Assembly: GCA_001953115.1 (NCBI GenBank)
Contig: LSSL01003226.1
Coordinates: forward strand, 1-29,392
DNA from: Smittium mucronatum
Lineage: Eukaryota; Kickxellomycota; Harpellomycetes; Harpellales; Legeriomycetaceae
DNA: 29,392 bases
Direction of reading: 5' to 3'
Shown here: in pieces, positions 21,182 through 29,392 of the stretch
Layout: each line of letters starts with the position of its first letter
How positions within the stretch are numbered: position 1 is the stretch's first letter
Notes under the pieces: model-generated
The model's database searches: none
What the model was told of the DNA's origin: nothing
The model's input: the letters and a program-made list of their open reading frames with translations, nothing else
Position numbers and translations under genes: made by a program

Positions 21182-21718
21182 TCTTTTTTGAATCAAATTA
21201 GAAAATAGTGGGCTCAAATAAAAAAAAAAGTAAATCCAATTTGGCAAATGTGTGTTCAAATAAAATAAAATAAAATAAAAATCGAAATAAATTAAATAAA
21301 CTTGAAGGATATAAATCAAATTAAAAAAAGTGAGTATTAATACGAATCGAAAGCGACCAGTCAAAAACAAATTTAAATTTGAAACTCAAAAAGATAATAT
21401 GAATTAAAAGAATTAAAATTTTCGTAGGACTAGTAAAATACGGTTTCTGATAATCTTAAGAATATGGAGTAGTATAAATAAATCTGTGGAGTTTTTTTAC
21501 TTTTTCCAATTTTATTCAATTTTTTGACTTACTGTTTACTATTTTTGTAATTATTAGCATTGAATCCGTATTTTTAATTGGATGATCTTGGCCCTAATTT
21601 TATTCACTTATTTCATGTTCATTTTTAATTTTTTTGAATTTGAACACACATTTTCCGAATTAAGTTTACTTATTTTATTGATTTGATCTCAATTTTTCCA
21701 AATTTGATTTAAAAAAGA
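21182..21718. mobile_element. Foldback (long hairpin) element, copy B
   Basis: Ends TCTTTTTTGAATCAAATT and the inverted AATTTGATTTAAAAAAGA. An inner pair CAAATGTGTGTTCAAAT (about 21245) matches AATTTGAACACACATTT (about 21638). The centre (about 21455-21490) in reverse orientation resembles the centre of copy A (TACTCCATATTCTTAAG against TACTCCATGTTCCTAAA), and the arms share the CCAATTTGG motif. Size is 537 bp against 527 bp for copy A, so they are probably one family. The arms are more diverged than in copy A. A TAAAA run lies at 21261-21280. Confidence 0.75.
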
Positions 21719-21855
21719 TGTAGTTTAATTACGATGTTCTGAGAGAAGATAGGAGAACTAGTATGGTCGGTGCCTGGGAGCTCGTTGATTACAATAGCTT
21801 CAGAATAATCAAGACCTTGGATTATTTTCATTTTTTTTAGCAAATCTACAACCCT

Positions 21856-22640
21856 TGCTATGTGGAGGGGAGGATAGATAATTAGTTTTCAGCTTGGTGA
21901 AGGTTCAATTAAAATGCTCAAGGATAATTTGAGGAGGGCCACTAAACAAAGTTTTTTAAATTATATGGATAAGAAGAAGGTGACTAGGAAGGAGCGAGGC
22001 GTTCATTTACATAGGGGACGCACAGACAATGTTTATTATATGTAGAACGTTTTTGAATGGAATAAATATATTTCAAACAACAGAGTCTTTGAGAAGGACG
22101 GCACATTTCTGGATAGATCAGGTAGAGGTAGAAAAGAAATAATGTAAGTGGATCAAGATCAAGGATTTTTGTCTTAAGGATAATACATGGAGTAAGACTT
22201 TCTAGCCTTAAGTAGTTGTTATTGGGAATGCATCGAGAATAGGAAGCATATAAAGTGTAGTTTTTGTGGTTATTTTTGATGGTTAATAGATGATGTGTAT
22301 AGGCATAGGAGTCTGTTTGGTAGAGTCGCTTAATAACGAAATTCATTTGAGCTAGGGTTGGTAGGATTATGAGATAGGAAACTTTTTTAAATAGTTATAT
22401 TCGATAAAGTCAATAAAGGTTCTAAAGTTGAGGTCGAGGTTTGGGTATTTTAGAGAGAGAGAAGAAGAGCCAGGTTGAGAGATGATGAGTAGATGTGAAG
22501 GTAGGAACATTCATTTAGGTAAGATAAATTTAGTAACTGGTATACAGAAGTAGATAGTTGTCTAGTGTATCTGAGACAAGAGGTGCTATCTAAATGTCGA
22601 CTACCATAAAAGGCACATATTTTAAGTTTTACCATTGCTT
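21856..22640 (+). pseudogene. Purine-rich block, possible decayed basic protein
   Basis: The plus strand is clearly G/A-rich here, unlike its surroundings. From about 21877 a plus frame is open for some 56 codons, then after one TAG for another 34 (to about 22146). It is rich in K and R (R-R-A-T-K-Q-S-F and K-K-K-V-T-R-K-E-R-G-V-H; later G-R-G-R-K-E-I). Beyond that stops become frequent. The longest ATG frame (120 codons, minus, 21984-22346) is probably the antisense shadow, being rich in Y, L and C. No family assigned. Confidence 0.3.
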
Positions 22641-23323
22641 TTTTTAAATAAAAATATTAGTTTACTTGCAAAAAAAAGACTGTGCTAAACTGCATTCAAT
22701 TTCCTAATTAGGAATTAGAAAAACGAAAATACTTTTTTGTTTTTTTCATAAAAAAAGAATTAATTTAATTCAACAAATTCGTTTTGTTCAGCTAATCAAT
22801 TAATTGATTGAACAGTAAAAGCGATTAGAAACAAAATGCAATCATCATTGAAAATATCTTATTTGGCATCAGATTTAGTAGACGGATACTTCTAACCGTC
22901 ACAAATATCATCATGCATTATTATATCAGTTATTATGCCCAGTATTGCAGGGGTGCATATTCTAGTTTCTTAAAAGGGATAAATTCCTATCAATTTCGGG
23001 ATTTTAGCCCAATAAAAAAATCGACAATTTTTTAGTATCATGAGTAAGATTTTAATGGTAAAAAATACTATGAAAGGTAGATTTTGGTGATGAGGATCAG
23101 GTTTTAGTTAACGGTATCGTATTTCAGGTGGTTGGTTAAAATTTCAGCTAATTTAATATGCCAACCCTTTTTTTATATAAGCTATTAAAGAATACATATT
23201 CATTTAAATGAGCTTTTTTTGTGTTTAGATCAAAAAATACCAAATTTAGAAATCAGAGAACGTATGATATATTTTATTGGTTTATGTTAATATCAAATAG
23301 AGATAGCGAATTTTTTGAGGCTA
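22641..23323. other. Spacer with an imperfect hairpin
   Basis: Within 22691-22845 the flanks TGCATT and AATGCA are inverted, and two perfect palindromes occur inside: TTCCTAATTAGGAA (about 22701-22714) and AATCAATTAATTGATT (about 22794-22809), the latter framed by GTTCA and TGAAC. No gene seen. Confidence 0.4.
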
Positions 23324-23697
23324 TTAACCCTTTCAGTGCTGATGGTACAAAATGGGTTTGGTTTTCCAGCTAATATGCGCATTTGTTTTCAAATTAGTAT
23401 TTATAATTATTCTAATTTTATTAATTAGCAAATAAAAAATGTTAAACTGATTTTTTGCCAACTAATCATATTCTAGGACCCAAAAAAGACTATCAGTTTA
23501 AAAAAATATATGCAATAGCTCTTTAGCGCCCAGAGCCTTTTATTTCTCCGATCTGCCGTGGTTTTAAGGATTTGGCTTGGCTATCATTTCATACCATTCA
23601 ATTAAAAAACATATTTCTAAATGTTAAACTCGATCTGAAATCATTATTGGCTATAAAATGGTGTCACAATTTGGTCTACCGACCGCGAAAGAGTTAA
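23324..23697. mobile_element. piggyBac-like MITE, long copy
   Basis: It starts TTAACCCTTTCAGTGCTGATGG-like and ends CGCGAAAGAGTTAA, so both ends carry TTAA followed inward by C-Y-C-T-T-T-C. TTAA target duplications with CCCTTT-type termini are characteristic of piggyBac-group transposons. At 374 bp it has no room for a transposase. Inner sequence does not obviously match the shorter copies, so it may be a separate subfamily or two nested pieces. Confidence 0.5.
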
Positions 23698-23874
23698 GGA
23701 TAAATATTTAATAAACCTTGGGTAATATGGAAAAACGTTTGTTCATAGGTTGATATTAATAGCATCCATATATTGATTACTAATGATATTAAAAAGCCGG
23801 ACTCCAGGAAAAAAGATAAAAGTTCCTTTTTCACTCCAGCAAAATATATCCTTCGGAATATTTTCTTGGGTATC

Positions 23875-24052
23875 TTAACTCTTTCGTCGCCGGTGGGCCA
23901 TTCTGTGCCATTTTCATGCCCAATATTTATGTTGTCTTGATTTCCATTCAAAAAATTAACATTTTATTGGCTGAGCTGTTGAGATTGGCTAATAAGGTTG
24001 TATAAATTTAGCAAATCGGAGTACTTAGCACACATGGAAACGAAAGAGTTAA
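23875..24052. mobile_element. piggyBac-like MITE, copy 1 (178 bp)
   Basis: Perfect 13-bp terminal inverted repeat TTAACTCTTTCGT, including the TTAA target site, at both ends. Inside are GCCATTTTCATGCCCAATAT and TATAAATTTAGCAAATCGG, both shared with copy 2. Non-coding. Confidence 0.75.
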
Positions 24053-24186
24053 GAGGCACCAGCACGTAAAATTCAAACTTCTGTATAAAGAATCTCTCTT
24101 GTTTTATTTCAGCAAATCATACGAGTAGTTTAGCAGCTTATATGCTATTATTAAGCTTTTTTGGTTATATGATTAAATTATCTAAT

Positions 24187-24350
24187 ATAACTCTTTCGTC
24201 TCCGATGGATCTTTTCGCGCCATTTCATGGCCAATATTTATGTAGCTTTGATCATTAATGAGCTACTGATTGAATGTTTGAAATTAGAAAATACATTAGT
24301 ATAAATTTAGCGATTTGGGGCATTTAACAGTCATGGAGATAAGGAGTTAA
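24187..24350. mobile_element. piggyBac-like MITE, copy 2 (164 bp)
   Basis: Starts ATAACTCTTTCGTC (the TTAA is mutated on this side) and ends AAGGAGTTAA. It shares GCCATTTCATGGCCAATATT and TATAAATTTAGCGATTTGG with copy 1 in the same order and orientation, which shows a common origin. Confidence 0.7.
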
Positions 24351-24833
24351 AAGACCAATAATATTTATAAAAATGGAATAGCTAACTACAAAATGCCATT
24401 ATAGATAATATACACTGAAGCGTATGATTCCATTAGTAATGTTCTTTTCAAATTAAAATATTATTTTTACCCAAAAATGCCAATATATAATATTAATGGA
24501 ATATAAAAAGATATGGTCTGTTTTATCACTTTAGCGATTCTGTAAACTTAGGTTTTCAATTAGTAAAAATTAAAAAACAATTAATTTTTTTTAATCTTCT
24601 AGATCAGGCAGCTGAGTAATTACAATTTTTGATCAATAGAGATTTTTGCTATCCAATGAACAAAAACTTATTAATTCTCTTTTTGATAGCATAGTAGAAA
24701 ATGACAAATAGCACAATTTAGGGGTTTAACGATAATTTAGATCCCAAAAGGAGTAAGAAATTCTGTCATCAACTACAATATTATTTATTTTAATATACCA
24801 TCATTAATGGTGCTTATTTCAAATATTGACTCA

Positions 24834-25017
24834 TTAAATCTTTCTCACTCTGTAGACCAAACTATCCCATTATTTTATTCCTAATAATGATTTCAAATAA
24901 GAGTTCATATTACAAAACGTGGCTTTTGATAGGACAATCTTAATAATTTATAAAACAAAATCTTTAAATTTACAGCTAGTCGATCTGAAAAAAGGTCCCT
25001 TGTCGATAAAGAGTTAA
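24834..25017. mobile_element. piggyBac-like MITE, copy 3 (184 bp, diverged)
   Basis: Left end TTAAATCTTTCTCACTCTG, right end GTCGATAAAGAGTTAA. Near the right end it keeps AAATTTACAGCTAGTCGATCTG, aligned with the AAATTTAGC...TCGG block of copy 1. It is the most diverged of the short copies. Confidence 0.55.
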
Positions 25018-25222
25018 ATCTTGTAAAAATAAAGTATATGATTTTATATTGTTTTGAAATAGTTTCTCGATAGTATTTAGAAAATAAGGGTTGGTAGTTG
25101 ACAAAAACACTGCTTTAACTGATTAATAAGCACCCCCAATTAGTCATGCACTTTAGCGACAACAAAATTGAATATTTTGAGATGTAAAATATAATATTTA
25201 AAAAAGCACCTTAGTTAAAAGG

Positions 25223-25228
25223 TATAAA
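25223..25228 (+). promoter_or_regulatory. Probable TATA box of the carbonic anhydrase gene
   Basis: TATAAA lies 114 nt upstream of the proposed ATG at 25342, within the only gene-free stretch before the coding region. Assigned by position and match alone. Confidence 0.4.
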
Positions 25229-25341
25229 TTTGGGAGAGGGTTCTATACACAAAATCTTTAAATCTCTATCATCAGTTTAAATCTCTTTATTCTCTGCCTT
25301 CTATTTTTTTAAAGCTCAATAGCCTGTTTTCAAAATCAAAT

Positions 25342-26602
25342 ATGCTCTTCAACAAAGGGTGAGTTTTTGCTTTGTAAATTTCAAATAAAATACATACATT
25401 CCTTTCTCACTTATGGATAGATATCTTTTTTTGATAAATTTCAATTTTTGATGGAAATTTTGAGGATAGTAGTACCTGGTTTTTTAAACTAATTCAATAT
25501 TAATTCGATATTCTCTATGTAGACTCACTTTTTTCGCTGCAGTTATGTCCGTCATTTCTGCTGCACCAACCAACTCTGGAGCTTGTAATTATCACAATAT
25601 AATATCTAATATATTGGGACTGATCAATTTTATTTATTATTGATCATGCCTCTACTTTTTTTGAAATTTTGCGCTATTAAAAGCTTACTAAATGTGTTGT
25701 TGTTATTACCAATTGGACAATAGTCTCTAACAAGACTCAAGCTGAAATCGAAGCATACGGTTAGCAATAATTATTTTACTTTCATCAATAATCTTCGACT
25801 TATACTCTACCATTCTGGGAAGATAATCGTCTTTTTAAACTTCTAACATTATTCATTTTTTGATTTTTAATTATTAAGCCGAAACTTTGGGAAAGTTTGA
25901 GAAGCTGCAGTATATGAACACTGTATTCGTTAGCCAGTCTCTCGCTAAGGATCCAGATTATTTCACTAATCTTATCCCAGGAGCAAACCCATCTATAGCA
26001 TACATTGGCTGCGTCGACCCCAGAAATGCCATTGACATCTTTACTGAGTCACGTAAGTGAATTTCTAATTACAATTCCTACGGAATAGAGATTTGATATG
26101 GCGTTTATATTTTCTTTTAACATGGGTGTGTTTGTGTTTCTATATATATTTTTTATATTTAGAATTAGGAGATATCTATGAGCACAGAAGTATTGCTGGC
26201 TCCGTTGGTGTCAATGATACTAATGCTTTAGCTGCTATACAGTTCGCCGTAGAATTTTTGCAGGTTAAGGATATTGTTCTTAGTGGGCATACTTACTGTC
26301 TTGGAATCAAGGCTGTTATCGAATCTTACGACCAATTAACTGGACCTTTGTTACCATGGCTTGCACCCATAAATGAGCTGTATGTTAACAACAAGCAGAC
26401 ATTCGATACAATCACCGACCCATACTTAAAAGCTCGTCTTCTCAACGAAATGAATGTTGAAAGACTTGTCAATCTTGTTAATGGATTAGATATTGTTACA
26501 AATGCTAGAAATAAGGGGCAGACCATAAATGTCCACGGATGGCTTTTCCAGGTGGAGAATGGTAGTTTCATTAACTTGAACATCACTAAGTCCGCAAATT
26601 AG
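25342..26602 (+). CDS. Beta-class carbonic anhydrase, probably secreted, five exons
   Basis: Proposed exons: 25342-25358, 25523-25584, 25724-25759, 25879-26052 and 26163-26602 (242 residues, TAG stop). Introns start GT (GTGAGT, GTAATT, GTTAGC, GTAAGT) and end AG, with branch-like CTAAT, TACTAA and TCTAAC upstream of the first three acceptors. The enzyme interconverts CO2 and bicarbonate. Zinc and active-site residues are C83, D85 and R87 (in I-G-C-V-D-P-R), then H139 and C142 (in S-G-H-T-Y-C-L-G). These fit the beta-class C-x-D-x-R and H-x-x-C motifs, though the usual S-D-S-R and C-G-G contexts differ. Residues 1-19 form a signal-peptide-like segment (basic K, then L-T-F-F-A-A-V-M-S-V-I-S-A). 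Four N-glycosylation sequons (N-K-T, N-D-T, N-G-S, N-I-T) agree with secretion. Exon 1 codes under six residues, so the start is less certain; ATG at 25545 would give a shorter form without most of the signal. Confidence 0.88.
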
Positions 26603-26692
26603 ATGTTTTTTCTTTTTTTTTTTGCATGTGACTCATAAATCTTCTCTATTTTTTTTATTTTACTTTGGCTTAGGTTTTAAAAAAATTATGAG

Positions 26693-26698
26693 AATAAA
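26693..26698 (+). terminator. Polyadenylation signal of the carbonic anhydrase gene
   Basis: AATAAA 91 nt after the stop codon, following a T-rich stretch at 26607-26690. Confidence 0.5.
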
Positions 26699-26858
26699 TG
26701 CCTTTAAAAATTTAAAATCCTTCGCCTAATTCGCTCCTCTTTTCATTGATCTCCCATATGTTTGGCATGCGTTTTTAAGTGGGGCGGATTTGTGCTTCAA
26801 AAAAAAAAAACAAGATCAAACAAATTTGGGGATAATTGGAAAACATCTTGGGTAATAG

Positions 26859-27020
26859 TCTAAACATAATACAAGCAAGCTACAAGCTGATACCGCCTAT
26901 CATAAATTTGTGCTGGAAACAGCCAAATTTTTGAATGGCATCCGCGTGACACGAACACTTAAACTCCATATTTTAAGTGATCCACCAGCCCCCTTGATCC
27001 AATACCCTCGATTTATGTAG
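26859..27020 (+). other. Short open coding-like piece, unassigned
   Basis: A 53-codon frame with clearly higher GC than its surroundings, including F-V-L-E-T-A-K-F-L-N-G-I-R-V and L-S-D-P-P-A-P-L-I-Q-Y, ending at TAG 27018-27020. No ATG at its start and no splice acceptor chosen. It may be a gene or transposon remnant. The rest of 26700-27590 is AT- and A-rich, with A-runs at 27465-27500, and holds no recognised gene. Confidence 0.25.
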
Positions 27021-27595
27021 CTGTTAGAGCGGCAGAGGGGAGGTGGGTGAAAATTTTTTAAAATTTTAAAATTTTTTCACTTTTTACAATTTTTTTAAAT
27101 TAGTTTTTTTAACTTTAAAATAACTTTCTCATAAAAAAAAACATTTTAATTAACTAATCACCCGTTCTTTTTCTTCTTAAAATCTCTAATAATTGAATTA
27201 TCAGGTAAAATAGCAAAATTTTATTATCTTACGGCTTATTTTTGACACTTACTTTTGTATTTCTCTATCATTTAGATTTATTTTACTTGAATTAGCCAAT
27301 AAAAGTGCAGAATTCCATTATCAAAAAAGTTTTATTTCTATTCCCATTATTTATACTATCGACACTAAGTTAGTTGCTTAAAGCTGCCCAGATAGGATCA
27401 GAGAGCTGTATATTGTATATAGATATCTGCACTTAGTGTTTATCAATCACTAAACGCTCTTATAAGAAAAAAAACAAAAAAACAAAAAAAAAACAATTGA
27501 GATCTCAATTCCGATTCTCGATCCTAAAACCAAAAAAAAGAAAAGAAATAAAACACAGGAAGCCCTTTTGATTTTTTGTTTTAAACTTACCAACC

Positions 27596-29366
27596 ATGGA
27601 GGAATCAAAACCCTTTAAATGTACCAGGCCATTATGGTCGAATGTTGGTAAAGGGAACGCTGCAAGAAAGTCCACCACGGGTCTTAGAAATTAAGTTGTG
27701 GTAAACTTACCTTGATCCCAGGACCGATATTCGACCAACACCCAAAATAAGTCAAAAAATAATTACACCAAAAACACCATAAAACAAGAAAACCCAAAAA
27801 AAAAACACCCAGATTTCAAATCTTTATTGACATGAGCCTCTATTCAGAGTTCTCTGTTAAACACCTTCTTCATGATGGGGAACAAAGATGCCTAAAGAAG
27901 TTCTGTGTTGACGGATCAGACCGTAAAATAGGCTGTTCCTGGAGCCAATTCAAGTACAACTATTTAAATTGCATCGAGTATGTCTCACAGTATATATCGG
28001 ACATATACCACATGAGAAAGGATGATCCCAGGGCAAAAACAACGTATTTTATCTTTGATAATACTGATGATACCAATATACTTATGTCTAAGGCTTTGAT
28101 GTTTAATAAAAAGCGAATCGAGCTGCACCAAACAGTTTGGATAGAACAAGATGTTGTGATTATCAACACCCTCAACTGTTGGGATCTTAACATAAAAGAT
28201 ATAACTGGACTAATCAACCAAGAGCTTTTACCTTTTGACACTATATGCCACATTAGCGCATGGTGCAAAAAGAGGACCATCGAATATCTGACATATGGAA
28301 TTAAGAATCTTTTTTAAAAAATGAAGATAAAAACACAGCATTTTCGAGCGTCCTCAATTACGTGGAAGTTGAAATCAATATCTTTTACAAAGGTTTTAAG
28401 AAGGCTTGCAACCATTGCAAAAATATGAAAAATTGGAAGTCAGAGTGTCCAATGCTTAAAAAGATGTGCAGATCAGCAATTAATAATGAAATTAATTTGA
28501 TACCGTTTAAATTTAAATGGCCAATTACCTTGATAAAAATAACTGAAAAAGTAATTAAACGCATGAGGGGAACCACCTGTCAAAAGACCGTCCCCAAAAA
28601 TCAAAAAATTCAAAATTTGGAATAAAATTTAATGAAAGATACTTTAAAGAAGGTACCCTTATAAATTCCGATAAAAAAAAATGAGGAAACCTCAGGAAGT
28701 TCCGAGGACTATGTAATGACCATCGAGATACACAAAAATTCCGAATTTAATAAAGGATATGACTTTATTATTAAAATAATGCCTAGTAAACCTCAGGGAT
28801 CTCCATTCAAACACCTTAAAGGAATTATTACTCGAATTCAGGAAATATTAAGTGAAAAAATTCTTATATCTGGAAATAGTAAGACAAAAAATATATTTTC
28901 TTATGTCGAATATAACATGATGTTAAACTCTCCCTCTGCTATGACAGATGGCAAAGAAAATTCAAGCCCACTAATAAAAAATGAAACGAATTTTTACAAT
29001 AATGAAATAATAGACTCTGATATGCTGTATTCATCCGTTATCGATGTAGACTATCAATATGATCGAATAGAGCCGGTTATATGGTTGACTCAATCAAGCA
29101 TCTAAATTTTTATTTAATGAAATTATAAAAAATTTAACGATCTTACAAAATATCAAAAAAAGCCAAGAAAAAGAGTAGATAAATTACTCATGCTTATCAT
29201 ACAAGAGCTCAAAAATCAGACAGTTAAACAGAATATTAACTATAACTCTTCCTTGAGGGAAGATGAGCTTATAGGAAAAAAAATAAAACAAGGCAACGGT
29301 CAATGGCCAATGGCTTCACGAAACTTGGTCGTGTGGCCACAAAATAATAAATCTGCGCCCAGATGA
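27596..29366 (+). pseudogene. LINE retrotransposon ORF1 (gag-like), decayed
   Basis: A short ATG frame (27596-27694, 32 residues, ending A-A-R-K-S-T-T-G) may be the original N-terminus. The middle, 27832-28317 (161 residues), has the form of a fungal LINE ORF1 RNA-binding region (T-Y-F-I-F-D-N-T-D-D, then K-R-I-E-L-H-Q-T-V). In another frame, 28362-28625 contains a CCHC-like knuckle A-C-N-H-C-K-N-M-K-N-W-K-S-E-C in which the His position is Asn. The same frame continues with few stops to 29366, including a Ser/Glu-rich linker (E-E-T-S-G-S-S-E-D) and the 129-codon stretch at 28716-29105. ORF1 proteins coat LINE RNA. A reverse transcriptase ORF2 would be expected past the window end. The family assignment rests on overall pattern, not on an alignment. 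Confidence 0.6.
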
Positions 29367-29392
29367 AATCAAAAAAATTGAAAATTCATTAT

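Noticed and set aside
21984..22346. 120-codon minus-strand ORF
   Set aside because: Y/L/C-rich composition fits the antisense of a purine-rich strand; the plus frame looks more protein-like.
23694..23951. 85-codon minus-strand ORF across the MITE cluster
   Set aside because: It runs across the right-hand TTAA of one MITE and the left end of the next, so it is not a unit; no transposase motif.
1..29392. CRISPR arrays, bacterial operons or phage genes
   Set aside because: No regularly spaced repeats with unique spacers, no Shine-Dalgarno-led gene strings; introns and retrotransposons mark eukaryotic DNA.

Overview
The window is AT-rich eukaryotic DNA, by eye around three quarters A+T. It holds one convincing host gene among transposable elements and relics. 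The host gene is a five-exon beta-class carbonic anhydrase. Its four small introns (110 to 164 nt) and the element types present (Ty3/Gypsy LTR element, FAR1-type Mutator-like elements, a LINE with a gag-like ORF1) suggest a fungus, perhaps an early-diverging lineage. That placement is inference, since no rRNA or species marker is present.

Layout. 151-5171: one nearly complete Ty3/Gypsy retrotransposon. Its two 294-bp LTRs differ at 3 positions, it has a 5-bp target duplication, and gag and pol lie in different frames (-1). Pol has two in-frame stop codons. 6335-7787 (minus): a badly decayed Mutator-like (MULE) transposase with a FLYWCH-like N-terminus. 8803-12190: a second, unrelated MULE with decayed terminal inverted repeats enclosing a FAR1-type transposase pseudogene on the minus strand. 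13298-13824 and 21182-21718: two copies of one foldback (long-hairpin) element family. 16089-16479: a third foldback of another family with internal short tandem units. 23324-25017: four short elements with TTAA ends and CYCTTTC-like termini, resembling piggyBac-type MITEs. 25342-26602: the carbonic anhydrase gene with TATA box and AATAAA signal. 27596-29366: a decayed LINE ORF1 that runs toward the window end; any reverse transcriptase would lie beyond it.

Between these lie long AT-rich stretches with no recognisable gene. Some contain short GC-richer open pieces broken by stops and frame changes (13850-14560 minus, 15785-15935 minus, 17930-19500 plus, 20380-20880 plus, 21860-22640 plus, 26859-27020 plus). 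These look like remnants of old coding sequence, but I could not assign any to a family with confidence.

Only the carbonic anhydrase looks like a functional host gene. Splicing it in the most consistent way gives 242 residues with an apparent secretory signal peptide, four N-glycosylation sequons and all expected zinc-site residues, so it is probably an extracytoplasmic enzyme. The other features are mobile DNA at different ages: a young LTR element, intermediate LINE and MITE copies, and ancient MULEs and foldbacks.
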